Shown here: positions 1 to 12,305 of the stretch, piece by piece
How the letters are laid out: each line of letters begins with the position of its first letter
Position numbering within the stretch: position 1 is the stretch's first letter
DNA from: Capitulum mitella
Lineage: Eukaryota > Arthropoda > Thecostraca > Pollicipedomorpha > Pollicipedidae
Assembly (NCBI GenBank): GCA_030062745.1
Contig: CP099841.1
Coordinates: 2,108,001 to 2,172,000, forward strand
Direction: 5' to 3'
DNA: 64,000 nt
Position numbers and translations under genes: made by a program
The notes under the pieces: generated by a model
Databases searched by the model: none
Seen by the model: only the letters and a program-made list of their open reading frames with translations
What the model was told of the DNA's origin: nothing

Positions 1-454
1 GCTATTCAAAAGTAGCCAAAAAATGACGTGTGTTTTTTTAAAAAATCCACCTATGTCTGTTGCGAAGATTTCTTGGGAATATAATGTCATGGCTTTTTGC
101 ACTTCCTGGGTCGTCCGTGTGTCATCGGCACACTTTTGCCGCCCTTTGCCGACAATCGCTATCGTTGCCACAAGCGTACTTCGAGAAAGAACATGACACT
201 GGCAGAATCAGGCTGGAAGTAGATAGTCATACGCTGAAGTCCACAACGTGCCGCAACTTCTCCAATATGCGGCAAAGCGGGGGTGTATGAACATCCAGAA
301 GTATGCGGAGGGGGCGGAGACGTTTTCCCCATAAGACTAACGCAAGATTTCACCAGCAGAAGAGGGCATGGCTCCCGCCCCTTTCCCTGTTCCTACGCCC
401 ATGCGTCAAGGCAATGTTAATATGAAACAGGACACGCCAGCTGGCTCCGTGATG

Positions 455-1690
455 AATTCGGCACCGCCTGGGGGTGCCAAGTAGGGCAGCACCCCCTCGG
501 TTTTTCGTCAATAACTTCTGAATCGTTCCAGCTAGCCCAACGAAACTTTCCGTACATGTTTTACGATCAGCTTTACATATTTTGATATCAAAAACATTTT
601 CATGCCGGGTCAGATCATCGAGATACGACGTCATAAGTGAAACCTTGCATGCATGTTTTCGCCTCTTCGGGCGGTAGTGCGGCCATGCTCTTTTTTGAGA
701 ATATTCGCCAATATAACGCATGGATTATTTCAATTTACATAGGACACAGTCCCCAAAAGGATATACAACCGTGACCCTCCAACATTACAGGTCATGCTAG
801 GTCACATGCACGAAGACGATCGGACTGATTTCCATTATGGGTGACGGAAGTGGTTGCCGCCGAGCTTACCCATCGTTCAAGCCAGACAAGAAAATTTATA
901 TATGCGTCTTAGCAAGGCCCACCAAACATGAGGTCATGTCAGGTCACGCCATAGCTAGGTGTCAAAACGAAATGAAATACAGAATTGTCTGTGGAAGATC
1001 GTTTAGTAGCAGCAGAGAGCAATTATGGTTCCTAGTTAAAAAATGAAAAATGGCTATCTGTCCTGACCTCGTTTGACCTTGACCCGATAAAAAACAGACA
1101 GAGCAGACTTAATTATCACGAGAGGTCATTTCAGTTCTGCACTTGGCGCAGTTAGGAATCCCAGTGATTATTTACTGCTGTTTATCAGGAAGAGTGATGC
1201 AACCTTATCTGACCTGACCTAGGCCGACAATGAGTGGATAAAAACCAAGTAATGTAAACGTGATCATCAAAAGGCTTCACTTCCTTCATTTTTGTCACGT
1301 GGATCAAAACGGCTGCGAGTAAGTATCGATCTTTGGCATGCAAAGTAAGACCGATATTTCACGTGACCTAGGCTGTCTTTGACCAGACATTCTTTAACAT
1401 TATGACGTGTTTCTGATGCAGGAAATCGTGACCTTTCGTTTCATACTGACCTGAAGGTTCTAAGATCAGTATTGCCGATGACATGATGCACAAGTTTTTC
1501 CGACGTCGTGTTATACGTTTTATGTGACCTGTGGCATCGTCAGTTACGTAACCAAGGGTAACACAATATTTCCTGAATCGCAAGACTCAGGGCTAACGAT
1601 TGTTGGTAGACCGGTTCAGATCCCACGGTTAGATTCTGAGATAACAGGGGTTGCCGTTTTTGACACCCCCAGGCGGTCTCGGCTACAAAA
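455..1690. mobile_element. Highly diverged copy of the TTAA (piggyBac-like) non-autonomous element
   Basis: The two edges resemble the subterminal parts of the better copies at 19405-20624 and 46599-47812. At 455-500 a G-run and C-run hairpin is followed by CTCGGTTTTTCG. At 1638-1680 TCTGAGATAACAGGGG is followed by a C-run and GGCGGTCTCGG. Outer TTAA ends are not preserved, so the limits are approximate. The interior has no coding frame but holds repeated AGGTCA/TGACCT hexamers, including three direct repeats with 4-base spacing (789-804, 931-946, 1064-1079). Clusters are centred near 790, 939, 1073, 1215, 1372 and 1526. Membership is inferred from the edges plus the shared hexamer layout; primary sequence identity is low. 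Confidence 0.5.
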
Positions 1691-1716
1691 CAGGCAATGC
1701 GGTGCCGGGTAAATCG

Positions 1717-1762
1717 TACACACACACACACACACACATACACACACACACACACACACACA
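1717..1762. repeat. (AC)n microsatellite
   Basis: An almost perfect AC dinucleotide run with one T interruption near 1740. It makes a false open frame of alternating residues on the minus strand. Confidence 0.95.
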
Positions 1763-4080
1763 ACTTTTGAGTCAATCTGACAAATAAAAACTAAAAAAAT
1801 GCCCCCGATAGCTATTAGACTGGGAAAGGAAGGTGATGGTATCTTGTACAACATATCGTGTAATATTCCGTAGCCTAATACACGTAAGCCGGAGGTATTA
1901 CCTTTATAGTATCGTCACGTCCTTAGCTAACATTGCCTTTGTCCTTAACATTGCTTATGTCCTTAATCGCATTGGCGCTCTCGGCCTGTTCGGTCAAAAG
2001 ACACTGAAATATGTCCTTGTCGGGGACGTGAGCATTATGATAGCACATAAACGTCATTAAAATGATCTAGGAAATGTACAAATTGCCAAATCAATTACAC
2101 CAGTGTTTGGCTTCTTCGGCTCCAGCGGGGGCCTTAGTTTTCGAGGCCAATGTGCGTGATTCTCTAAATCTTATGTTTTATACGCAGTTGCCCAGGTGTT
2201 GCATGATGTTGTGACAAAGGCCCGATGCTGTCATTTGGATTCCAACCAACATGCTCGTTTTCAAAGCATGCAGGCTTCTGATTCGGAATTAGCTTTGAAA
2301 GTGCATCAGTTCCGCGAATGTCTTCATCCTGTAGGTATCACTGTCGCCCTCGACTATTATGTTACGTTACAAACAACTCCGTGCAATAGCGATGTGTACA
2401 GTTGCATTTGATGTTCTGCAGGGGCGTTTTGGATGCAGCTTAGCTGAAGGACTGTGCAGAGCAGGTGTACTTGTGCCATTTTTGTCAATTCATGTTCTGC
2501 CCGTACTGATTCACTTAGTTGTACGGAGCTTTTTGTTTTTCCAGGGATGATGGCTGGTCGCTTCGTATGTCTGCGACGTCTCTAATGGGTACGGATTTGC
2601 ACAGAAATATATTTGCGTCCAAAAATCTATTCAGACAATGAACTAAATTTCGAACTAACTTTTCGCTTTTTGCGAAAATCTTCGTATTTTTAACAATGGT
2701 GTCCGAATGCAGACAAAGACTTTTAGGTCCTGAGACTCGCGACAAAAGGGTCTAGAATGACTTATTGGTGGGTTAACAGAAGTCACCATTGGCAGCAGAA
2801 GGAAACATTCTCTGATTAGCCTAAGAAAGGCTTCAGTCACGCTTTATGGCCGTGGAAGCAGACCATCGCCAGGTGGCGGACCATAAACTCCACTCACAGA
2901 TCAGTCAGTAGGTGACAGAGTTATCGCGGAAACATTTCGCCGGCAACAACCGACGTAAAGCCAGCTCCGGCGGGCAACGCGAGTTTGCACTGGCATTGTG
3001 AGCATGTACTCAGTCCGGCCGAGCGCATCATAAAAGTCGGCGCCAAAAGCATGGGATGACGCAACCGAACGGCTCACTCTGAGGAACGCGCTGGCTGGCG
3101 CCGGTGCCGGGGCGCCGACGAACAATGGTCGCGGATGAGCGTCTCGCCAAAGCCAGATGACTCGAGGTGCTGGGCAGCCGTTTGTCGTTGCCATTAAAAG
3201 CGGCGCTTAGGTGTTTATGTCCGCTTCTTCCGGCTCTTGCAGTCGTTCGTAAACATGTGGAAATGTGACCTGCGTTTGTTATTGCTAGCCAGTATTTCAC
3301 ACTTGACCGTTCTTAAACATGAGGAAAGGTGGCCTGTTTTTATTCATTTCATCCAGTATTTCACCCTTGACCATTGCAGGGTGAAGACGGTGTGCGTAAA
3401 GTTATGTCAGTCTCCGTAGCGAAACCGATGGCCATTTTCGTGTGAAGAAGGCTGGTGCCACCGGTGGGCCGCCGGCCGCCGTCCCCTGAGCCGACTGGCC
3501 GGCGATGATGACCCTCTGGCCGCCTCCGGAGCCCATCATCGTGAGCGGCCGATAAATCGCAGCACGCTTGCGTAACGGCGGGTGTCTGCACGGTGGGCGC
3601 GCGACGGCCGGTCGCCGCGCGCCGACCGCCGCCACATCAGGGAGTGGTGCACGAGGAAGAGTGACGCGGAATTCGGCATACCGGCGGCCGCCGCGGCCAT
3701 GAAGCGTGCATTTCGCCCGCCGCGGTCCATGCTCGCGAGCGATGCGAATACATGCATCTCAATGAGCATTATCATCTGGTTTACGCCTGGGCTGCTTCAG
3801 GCGCGCTCAGTCAAAGTCCTCTGCAATTGTTGCTAAATATGGACGCGGTGCTGCCGTGCGACCTGGTGTAACCTGGCGCCAACAGCTGCACTCGTTCGTG
3901 CCACAATGGATGTTCTGTGACTAGTCATGTCAAGTGATCTTCTTGGCGTCACTGCGTCATAAGTCCGGGCTGGTACCGGTGGGCACCTAGGCTTTTGATG
4001 ATACGTAATGTAAACCCACTGCCGAAACCTTCACTTTACTGTTCCAACGCCCTTTGGAACTGCCATATCACCCGTGCATG
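1763..4080. other. No supported gene
   Basis: Unique-looking sequence of mixed composition. The open frames are all under 100 codons, overlap on both strands and show no recognisable domain. A GC-rich patch at about 3430-3730 contains short frames on both strands without family resemblance. Confidence 0.6.
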
Positions 4081-5350
4081 ATCTGAAGACAGCATGCGAG
4101 TGACACCCGCCCAAAACACTCGACTGAGGCGAGAACCACTGCCTCTCCGTTACCGGCGCGGCGCCGTCACCGCCGCTGAATCACCGCCTGGCGGACCACC
4201 GCGTGGGGGCGAGCCGGGCCGTCGGGGCTCCCATCAGCCGCCCACTGGACCCCCTTTGTCCAGCCGGCCGCACCGCCCCCGCCAGTTGCGACATCGGCGG
4301 TGCGCGGCGCGGCCGTTTGCGACACGGCCTGCATCTTCCTCATACCAGCGCCGGCCGGCTGTCAGCGGCCGGCCGACCGGCCTGGCCGGACGGGCCGGCC
4401 GCCGAGGGCCGGTCTCTCGTCTCCGGCCGGTCCGGAGACCGCGGTCCGGGTCCGGAGACCGCGGTCCGGGTCCGGAGGCCGCGGCCCGTGAGACTGCCGA
4501 CGGGCGGGGACCGCTGTTCTGGCTGACGGGCACGCCGCCGTCCTCGCCGGCCACCGAGCGGTCGCGCTGACCCGGCCGGCCGGTGCGAGCGAAAGTCCTT
4601 GCATCGTTAATGTAGCGCGCTCTGGGCCGCCCCACGACGAGCGACGCGCCCGTCTGAGAGGGCGGAAATACCGGCCGGGTCGCAGGCGGCTTCTGAGAAG
4701 CTGTCCGCTGGCCGGTGGGGCTGGGCTTCACGTGGCGCCATTGCCATCAGAATCGGCGCCGCGCCGGTCAACGGCTAATGAGCCGGGTCCTGATCAGACG
4801 TTACGTCATGGCGGTCCGAGGACCGACGGCGGCCGTGCCGCCGGCCGACTCCGCATCAGCGACGTACCCCTGCTGACGGCGGCCGGGTGTAAGGCTGAGA
4901 CCTACCCCCTGCTGACGGGGTGACGGGGTGTCAGGCAAGACACCCGGGTAACGACGACCGTGTGCCCGGCTGAGCGGCTGCCGACCGGCCGGAGACGGAT
5001 CGCCGCCTCGCGGCGCCGTCACCGTGGCCGCTGCGGCTCTGATATGAGCGCGGCCGCCGCGGGAGTCGTGTGTCATCCGCCGATCACGCGGCGGCGCGAG
5101 GGTCGAGGCGGGCCCGGCCTGCGACTCGGCGCGGCGCCGCCGCCCGCAGCGGCCGACCGTTTGTCAGAGGCGGCGGCGACGGCTGCCCTCCGAGGCCGCT
5201 GAGCACGTGCCGGCACCCCCCCCGCGTTCACCGCGAACCGGTCCCAGCACATTCCAACCTGGTCTTCCGCGAGAGCGGCCGGCATGCAGGCCGGCACCGA
5301 GACGAGCCGCGGCGGCCAGAGGCGGCTGGCGGGAGGGCGCCGACGGGGCG
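4080..5350. other. GC-rich, CpG-rich low-complexity region
   Basis: Composition is dominated by CCGG, GCCGGCC and CGGCGG words, which keeps several frames open on both strands (up to about 165 codons). None shows a domain, a signal peptide or biased codon use. It may be a CpG-island-like segment or a patch of GC-rich repeats. A three-copy 20-bp tandem repeat lies at 4430-4489. Confidence 0.55.
4430..4489. repeat. 20-bp tandem repeat, three copies
   Basis: Units 4430-4449 and 4450-4469 are identical (GTCCGGAGACCGCGGTCCGG). The third, 4470-4489, differs at two or three bases. Confidence 0.9.
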
Positions 5351-6591
5351 CTGGACACGTGCTAAACCCCGGGATTATTGACAGCTGAAAGTCAAGATGC
5401 CGAGTAATGTCAGTGGCGACCAGCGATGTGGAAACTCTCTTCAGAACTGTTCGCGTAACCTGGCCGCTTTAGATGCTTTACTAAGCATTCACCTCTTGCA
5501 AGTACACATGAGATGTATAAACGAACAGCGGTCCGCTACGTTTGTCTGACGACATCATCAACAGATGTTGCTCTCAATAGCGGGATCTCACGCATGACTG
5601 CGGGCCTGCCGAATGTTGCCATTCCCTGAAGACTCAGCGTGACTAACGAGCTGACGAACACGTAACATTTCTCAACGCCACTGTGAGAACACCGCGTCAG
5701 ACTGAAGTCCCTGCTGACTCCATCACCTGCTGGGAGACTCGGGAACAGAGAAGACAGTCGACTCACGACGGCGCCGCTCGCGTCACCTCTCCAGCCGCCG
5801 GCGCCCGGCATCTGCACACGGCTCTTTACACGTAATGAGCGGACATTTTTCAGCCGGTCCTGTTGCGATACTCATTTGCCTGTATTGTTGCAAGCTTCAT
5901 TAGTTTAACGACCGACTCGGCCGACATGAGCGGCCGCTCACGTGAGACTGCGGATTGCGAGTCGGCCGCCGGGGCTGCCTGCTGATCACCGTTGCAGCTG
6001 CCAACTACGCGGCGCAGAGCTCGCGTCACACCTTTGCGACGCTTCCTCTGTGGCGCAACAGGCGACACGTGACTAATGGTGCCCGCCCGAGTGACCTATG
6101 TGTGAAGCGCGGCGCCGTGTTGCCAGATCTGCACGCCGCGCGTCTCCTCTGCCGACCGCGGTCCGCGGCGCTGACCGTCACCGCCGGTCGGTAACTCAGC
6201 TGCCGGCGGTCCGTCAGGATTACGGGCCGTCCCCGGACGGCCGACGACTGTCCCGGACAGGCGGCCGCTGGTCTCCGGCCGGCCTCTGGTCCGCCTGTCC
6301 GCCTGTCCGCCCGCCCCGCCCACCCGGTCTCTCCACCCGGCCTGTCCGCTCGGGCTGTCCATCAGGCTTGGCCGTTCGCCCTATGCCCAGCGACGATGTC
6401 TTCACTCGGCACGTCTGCGAAGCCTGTGTGCTCTTCCTGTTCCCTGCGCATCTCTTCTCTCCCTATTCGGTTTTTAACCTTCTTCTATTGAATCCTGCAT
6501 GCCTTCCTTGCCTATCCCGGCCGCTATTCTTCCTGCCCGTACTCTTTGCATGTCCTGCCTCCGCCTGTCTTGTCCACGTACATCCTCTCTC

Positions 6592-6686
6592 CTGTCCGCC
6601 CTGCTGTCCTGTCCGCATATATCCCCTTCCCTGTCCGCCGTGCTGTCCTGTCCGCATATGTCCCCTTCCCTGTCCGCCCTGCTGTC
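6592..6686. repeat. 39-bp tandem repeat, 2.4 copies
   Basis: Units start at 6592, 6631 and 6670 (partial) with CTGTCCGCC(C/G)TGCTGTC. The period is a multiple of three, so it keeps frames open and produces a Pro/Cys-rich repetitive translation that should not be read as a gene. Confidence 0.9.
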
Positions 6687-8639
6687 TCCAGTCGGCGGAC
6701 GGGGAGCCGCCGGCCGCCGAGTCATTATTCAGCAGAGCCGCGGGGAGGTTTTGCAGAGGTGCCAGCAATCGAGGACCGCCAGAATGGCGTTCCGTGTCGG
6801 CCCGAGTCAGGCGACAGGACCGTGTCGCAGTCAGGCCGGCCTGCACAATCGGAGACCGCGTCAGAGGCGAGGCGGCGAGTCGGCGCTGCGTCGCCGCCGG
6901 AGAACAGAGCCGTACAGGCAACAAGAGGGCGCGGACCATGGCGGAGGAACAGGCTCCGTGTTGTGAAACAGTCCTAAATCGAGAACAGCGGCTGAGTCGG
7001 AAGATGGAGTCCGCGCCGGGAAACATGGCCTGAATAAGACTACAGGGTTCCCATCAGACCAGTCGGAGGTCAGCGTCTGAGTCAGATGGCAGGTCCGTGT
7101 CAGACGGCAGTATGCCAGTCTGGGGTCAGCGTCCGTGTCAAATCTCAGTGCTGATTCGGAAAACCCCATAAAAAGGGGAGTGCGCCAGGTAGCAAGCAAC
7201 GTGTCAGAGGCGAGTTCAGCGATCAGCCCAGCACCACCGGCCTGACGATCACCGGACGCACGCTCGAGTGCCACACTCATCATGCTGGCCCCGGGAAAGG
7301 TGGCCGCGAGCTGAGTTCGGCCACTGTCCGCCTCTGTCCGTGGGGCGCCATCAGCCTCGCCGTGCTGGGATGACGTCAGCACCACGTCACGGTCAAGGCT
7401 GCTCACTGACTGAGGAGGTGACAACGGCGCAGCAGGAGCTCTCAGCAATGATTCGTCGACCCATAGAGCGAGCGGTCATCGCGACCTTTCCCTATGTTTC
7501 CGGCATTTTTTTGCCTTTCTAGTGTTTTACCACAAATTTAACTTAATCAATCTTATATCAAAGGAAGCTTGTTTTGTTCTCCGACGAAGCGTTACAGCGA
7601 GACGTTTATAAGCGGATAGACCGGGAAAAGGAACGAAGGTAATGTCAAAGACCGGATTCCTGCCAAAGTTATCAATGGTACAGCGAGTATTGTGTCACAT
7701 AGCTGGCGTGTCAGATCATAGAGATCGTATCAAGGAGCAGAAACTGCATTCGAGAGTCGCCATTTTTTAACGACTTGTGCAGCAGCCGCACGGTGACCTG
7801 CTCCTCCGTGATTGTAGCTTGATACCAGATGCAGGAGCCCGAATGAAAGGCCTCGATAGTGACATTATGCCACATTAGCGATACAGCACGTTGCTACGAA
7901 TCTATCCGAGGTCCGGGAAGCTAACACAGCTGCATGCTCTGGGTAAGTTTTTGTATTATCTGTGCAAGAAAGTCATCCGCGCTGTTTGCAGAAAGAAAAG
8001 CTTGGGGCTTTCGGTGCTGGTCTCAGCCTGGTGTTGGCGTCGGCGGACCCATGCGCTAAGATAACCACAGCGTCACTGCCAGCCCACCGTCAGCACCGCT
8101 GCATGACAGCGTAGCACGCTGCGCTGCAAGCCTCCAGGCTGTGCCGCGTGCTTTGTCCGATTGCGACTGACCGCGGCGCGATGTTGCCCGCGCTGATGCC
8201 ACACTTGGCACGCCCCTCACCGCGCCGAGGCATCCTTCGAAAATGGACCTGCGCTTGCCCCACCGGACTCGCGCCATTCGCCGCCGACTGCGCCGCAATA
8301 TCGTGGCGTTATCGACTGTGCTGGCACTGGCGCACGGGAGGCGCCGCACAGACCGAATCGGGGGGCTACTCAAGACGCATCCGATTACGGGAGGCTGGCG
8401 CCCGGCGGCTGTGAAGACATCACGTCGGGTATCAGTGCCGGATTGGCCAATTGGGAGGGACATTTATCATGGCTGCCTGGCACGGCGACACAGGCCCCTG
8501 GCGCCGCTGGCCACCGTCACACCCGGTGGTGACATATCGGAAAAGGAGAGGAGCCGCCTGTCATTGCGGAAACGGAATGTAGCGAAATGCTTCGTCCCAT
8601 AATGTTTGCAATGAACGACTATAGGGGTTCCGAAAGACA

Positions 8640-8775
8640 AGAGCGTGCGCCAAGCATTGTATTGGAATTGGAAGTAGCGGAACTGAACCATGCCGGAATG
8701 ATTCAACAATTTTGGTGCCATGAATTCAACTGGGAATCATTCCTGGTGGATCGGAAAGATATTGGAATGATACCT
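8640..8775. repeat. GGAAT/ATTCC-rich dispersed repeat, copy 1
   Basis: Repeated GGAAT and ATTCC words, including TATTGGAATTGG and GGGAATCATTCC. A diverged relative is at 16835-17050. Both combine ATTGGAAT, GAATTC and GAATCATTC words in similar order and share TTGGTGCC-type words. Probably a degraded short interspersed element. Confidence 0.45.
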
Positions 8776-9115
8776 TTCGTTTTCGGGTTGAACAGGATTT
8801 AAAGTGGCCTCAGCAGGGTACAACTGATTGCCTGAGAGGCAACCGTTATTTTGTATCTACATGTTGACGTGTTATTGGAGATCCGGGTCGCCCGAAACGT
8901 TTCAGCTCCCGTTTGAGCGGGATTCCACTGTTATCTCTCTTTCCCCTCTCTGGAAGTGCGCGGCTCTATCACTGTTGCTGTGTAACGGCGAGACGCTGGT
9001 GAGGGCGGCGGAAGACATTTTTCACGATGGCCGGCTTTAACAGTCAGAGCGGAGATGTGAACTATGGGCGTTAAGGTTGGGGGGTGGGGGAGCGGGGGTC
9101 ACAGCCAATACTTTC

Positions 9116-10795
9116 TTAACCCTATTCCCGGAGGGCTAGACAGTATGGTCGATTCCCGGCAGGGGGGCGGATTCGGCCCCCCCTGAGATCTCGAGAACTA
9201 CTTGTCCGATTTCATCGCAACAAACGACAATCGATTTGCCGTAACGCGAACTACATTTTTATAGGAAGAAATTTTCAAAATTCTCAAATTTGTGGATGCA
9301 GGGGGGCAAAAATGTCAAAATGGGGGTACTTTTGGACTTCTTGTAACTCCGTTGTTTATAGATCGATTTCGATGAAACTGGCATGAATCGAGAGATTATA
9401 AACAGGGCTTTTGCCGCAAATCTGAAATTTTGAGAAAATTCATGGGCGTTCACAGGGTTTCAAAAATAGGAGGATTAATTTTCTAACAACTGAATGAACA
9501 AAAAAGATAAAAACACTTTTTTAGCTTCTGCTAGTCATGCTGTGCTAAAGAAGTAAAAATCGCATTACAATGTTTGTATAATGTTAGCATAGGCGGTGCC
9601 AGGGACATGAAAAAGGGGAAACTGTCATGGTCACACGTTCTTCACAACAACTTGTGACCTTTGACCTTAAATGACCTTCCAGTGACCTTGGGGTCACTTG
9701 GAATGATCTCGTGTGCATTTGATATTATCTGTAAACGTTTTCAATTATTTGAATTCAGTCTATTCCAAAAATTTCATTTTATGGCTATTGCGATATAGGG
9801 TACGCGCACTGACATTTTAGGTCATAGCTCCGTGACCCGACCTGATATCAAGTTGAAACTTGGTACACAAGTAGAGGGCACCTTTCTACGTCATATATAT
9901 TCCGGGTTTGGCATTTGAAAAAACGGCGCAGAAAATTATTACAAAAAAACAAATTTTGAATTTTGACCTTGACCTGACCTTGTAAAGTGATCCCAGATAA
10001 ACAAAATTTTGTGTGCACATTGCCCAACTATTTAGCTATACATCTATATAAAGCTTTAAGTTCTATCTTAAAACTCTGTTTTTGGCAGACTTTTTTCTTC
10101 TACCCTCAACATGGCCAAAAATGGCATGAGGTGCCTCCCAAAAACGTTGCCTGGTTCCGTCCCTGAGCAAAGTAGAACTGTGAAATTTTGGCACAGCGCG
10201 TGGAGAAAATAGCTAGGAAAAGCGATTAAGTTTCGTCAAGCTGCGTCAAAAAGCCTGGAATTGGCAATCAAAAAACCCGAGGGGGTCGGATTCAGCCCCC
10301 CCTGCCGGGGTAATTTTGTTTTACAAGCAGTAAGTCAAAAGTCAAAATTTGTTTTTTCAATAATTTCGGCACCGTTTTTTCAAATGCAAATGAATAATAT
10401 GACGTAGAAAGATGCCCTCTACTTGTTAGCAAGTTTAATATAGGTCGGTTAAGCTATATAAAATGTAGTGCCTACTATATAAAAAAAAAATGAATTTTGG
10501 AATAGAGTGAATTTAATCGATTAAAACGTTTACAGATAATACTGAATCAAAATCACAGGTACAAGACAATAAAATATTATAAACATTAAATTTAAAACAT
10601 ACACAAACTAAAAAGTTTGGCCCCTTTTTAACATTTTTGCCCCCTGTATCCACAAATTTTTTTTGGAAATTTCTTTTTATAAAAATGTAGTTCACATCAC
10701 GGCAAATCGATTGCCGTTTGTTGCGATGAAATGGATAGCTAAGAACCGCTGCCGGGAATCGGCCATACCGTCTAGCCCTCCGGGAATAGGGTTAA
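9116..10795. mobile_element. Composite piggyBac-like TTAA element with two right ends facing outward
   Basis: The left boundary is TTAA (9116-9119) followed by CCCTATTCCCGGAGGGCTAG, the right-end terminus of the family in inverted orientation. That copy runs to about 10309 and lacks its last ~12 bases. It abuts a second, 5'-truncated copy in direct orientation (about 10310-10791) whose right end closes the structure at TTAA 10792-10795. The unit is thus 1672 bp between two TTAA sites with inverted right termini. No transposase frame is present. The inverted copy keeps the AGGTCA-type array (9655-9688) and a triple TGACCT run (9964-9980); the short copy has lost both. Confidence 0.75.
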
Positions 10796-11286
10796 GGACG
10801 GGGGACTCAGTGAGAACTACAGTCCTACGAAACCACCTGCTGGGAATATTAAACAAGAGAAAAATGAGACGCGTAAAGAGGGCCGCCCCCCCTCTCTGAA
10901 TGCGCTGGTGTCCCCAATATTTTTTGCCGGTTTTAACGAAGGCAGTAAACAACAACAGCGAAAAGAACGGCTGCGATGGATGAGAGATAGGGAGTAAGGA
11001 TAGAACGGGGCATAAAATGGTCCAAACCATTTAGAAAAGAAATAATGGCAAATTTTGTCATCAAACTAACACACTTTTTCAGGGCATAGGTTTTTAAAGG
11101 CCTGGTAGTGCTAGGGGACTAACAATAGCTGTCCGAGCCATACCATTCCTCTTCTGGGCCTGACCGATGTTTTTTTCGAAAAATCTTAAATCACAATTGT
11201 ATTCAAAAAGGCAGTTGGAGTAAAGGATAAAAACAAGAGATACGAATTTAATATAACAGAGTGATAGTCCAGATAAATACATACCG
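10796..11286. other. No supported gene
   Basis: Mixed-composition sequence without a recognisable coding frame, bounded by the TTAA element on the left and a TA microsatellite on the right. Confidence 0.6.
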
Positions 11287-11289
11287 CAC

Positions 11290-11340
<51 letters not shown>
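11287..11340. repeat. (TA)n microsatellite
   Basis: A TA dinucleotide run with one C interruption, directly adjoining one arm of the 17-bp inverted repeat that brackets the Penelope-like fragment. Confidence 0.95.
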
Positions 11341-11345
<5 letters not shown>

Positions 11346-11357
11346 GCATGTTTTGTT
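11341..11357. repeat. Inverted-repeat arm flanking the Penelope-like fragment (left)
   Basis: TTCAAGCATGTTTTGTT, an exact reverse complement of 12253-12269. Confidence 0.85.
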
Positions 11358-11717
11358 ATATGCAAGGGCACAAATGCACTTAATTAGTTTCTTGCGAGTT
11401 TGTTGAATTGTGCGTATGATCTCTTTCGTCGGTTTCGATAGTCCAAAAATAAAGTCGTCATTCGTCATTATATTCGTATAGTTAACGTTTCAAGGAATAC
11501 ATTCCCCATTTTCAAACCGAGTGATATCGAGTTTTAAGCTCGTCGAATTCCATGTTACATAAAAATAGGATAGGGCTTTATGGGAAATAGTTTTCCGCGC
11601 ACTGTCAGTTTCCGAATACCATATACCAACGACAAAGGCATGTCAAAAGAAGATACATTTCATCACTTATTTCATCACTTATTCAATTGCCTGCACTGCT
11701 CATCTTCACATATTTGG

Positions 11718-12239
11718 TTACCCTGCCATGGGATGACTAAATAGCTTTACAGTTATGCACGACTTGACCTGCTTGTTCAACTCAGGCATCTTCTCCCGAA
11801 TAATGGTTGACTCGAGTGCCAGGAGTCGGCGTTTGTCAGAGCAATACTTTAATATCCGGGCGTTCTCGGTTAAGTCAGATCGTAGGAGGTTTGTACAGTG
11901 TACTTGGCGCATGTGCTGGTTTGGCACTCCCTCCTGTAGGTGCATGGTCATTCGCCGTGATGGTGTTGTTGTGGTCATGCCAATGCAATTGGAGCTACGG
12001 AGCCGGCAGTCTCCGTGTGGGCATGTAAACTCATAAACTGCATTGGTGCGTTTCAGGCTGTTTGTTTCTCCTGCGATGTTGTTACGCATAACAAGGCTAC
12101 TGACTGTCTTACTTTTGTAGTAGACGGTGAGCTTAATTTCTGGATTTTTGTCCGTTGGGTTGACGTTAGCGGTGATGATGTTTCGTAAGACCTTTTCGTC
12201 AACCTTGTGAGATGGTGACATTTGGTTGCGGTAAAACAT
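11718..12239 (-). pseudogene. Penelope-like retroelement fragment, C-terminal GIY-YIG endonuclease part
   Basis: The minus-strand frame (about 170 codons) resembles the extreme C-terminus of Penelope-like element polyproteins. It has a Cys-containing lead-in (FTCPHGDC), then an IGMTTTTPSRRMTMHL segment typical of the GIY-YIG nuclease of these elements, then a CSDKRRLLALESTIIRE segment with the conserved acidic residue, ending near LNKQ. The Tyr expected before IG is Cys here (NCIGM), so the nuclease motif is altered. The reverse-transcriptase domain is missing, so this is a 5'-truncated remnant. A perfect 17-bp inverted repeat (11341-11357 and 12253-12269) brackets it. The family call is strong; activity is very unlikely. 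Confidence 0.75.
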
Positions 12240-12252
12240 TTTTCATATAAAA

Positions 12253-12269
12253 AACAAAACATGCTTGAA
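12253..12269. repeat. Inverted-repeat arm flanking the Penelope-like fragment (right)
   Basis: AACAAAACATGCTTGAA, the exact reverse complement of 11341-11357, just upstream (minus strand) of the coding remnant. Penelope-like elements often carry inverted or direct terminal copies, which fits. Confidence 0.8.
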
Positions 12270-12305
12270 TGAAAACATACTGGCCAAGTACACCATATAT
12301 ATATA

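Larger units (their letters stand above)
5351..9115. other. No supported gene; GC-rich patches and small repeats
   Basis: A GC-rich block at about 6100-6900 keeps long frames open on both strands, partly because of a 39-bp tandem repeat. A second GC-rich patch lies at about 8050-8520. None of the translations resembles a known family. The block around 7040-7160 has short GTCAGCGTCTGTGTCAG-like repeats. At 8640-8775 there is a GGAAT-rich repeat, listed separately. Confidence 0.5.

Noticed and set aside
4094-4731. Overlapping 158- and 165-codon frames on opposite strands
   Set aside because: A product of CCGG-rich composition and a 20-bp repeat. The translations are Arg/Pro/Gly-rich without family resemblance.
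6098-7033. 311-codon plus-strand open frame
   Set aside because: It lies in GC-rich DNA with a 39-bp tandem repeat and overlaps equally long frames on both strands. No domain, signal peptide or splice context was seen.
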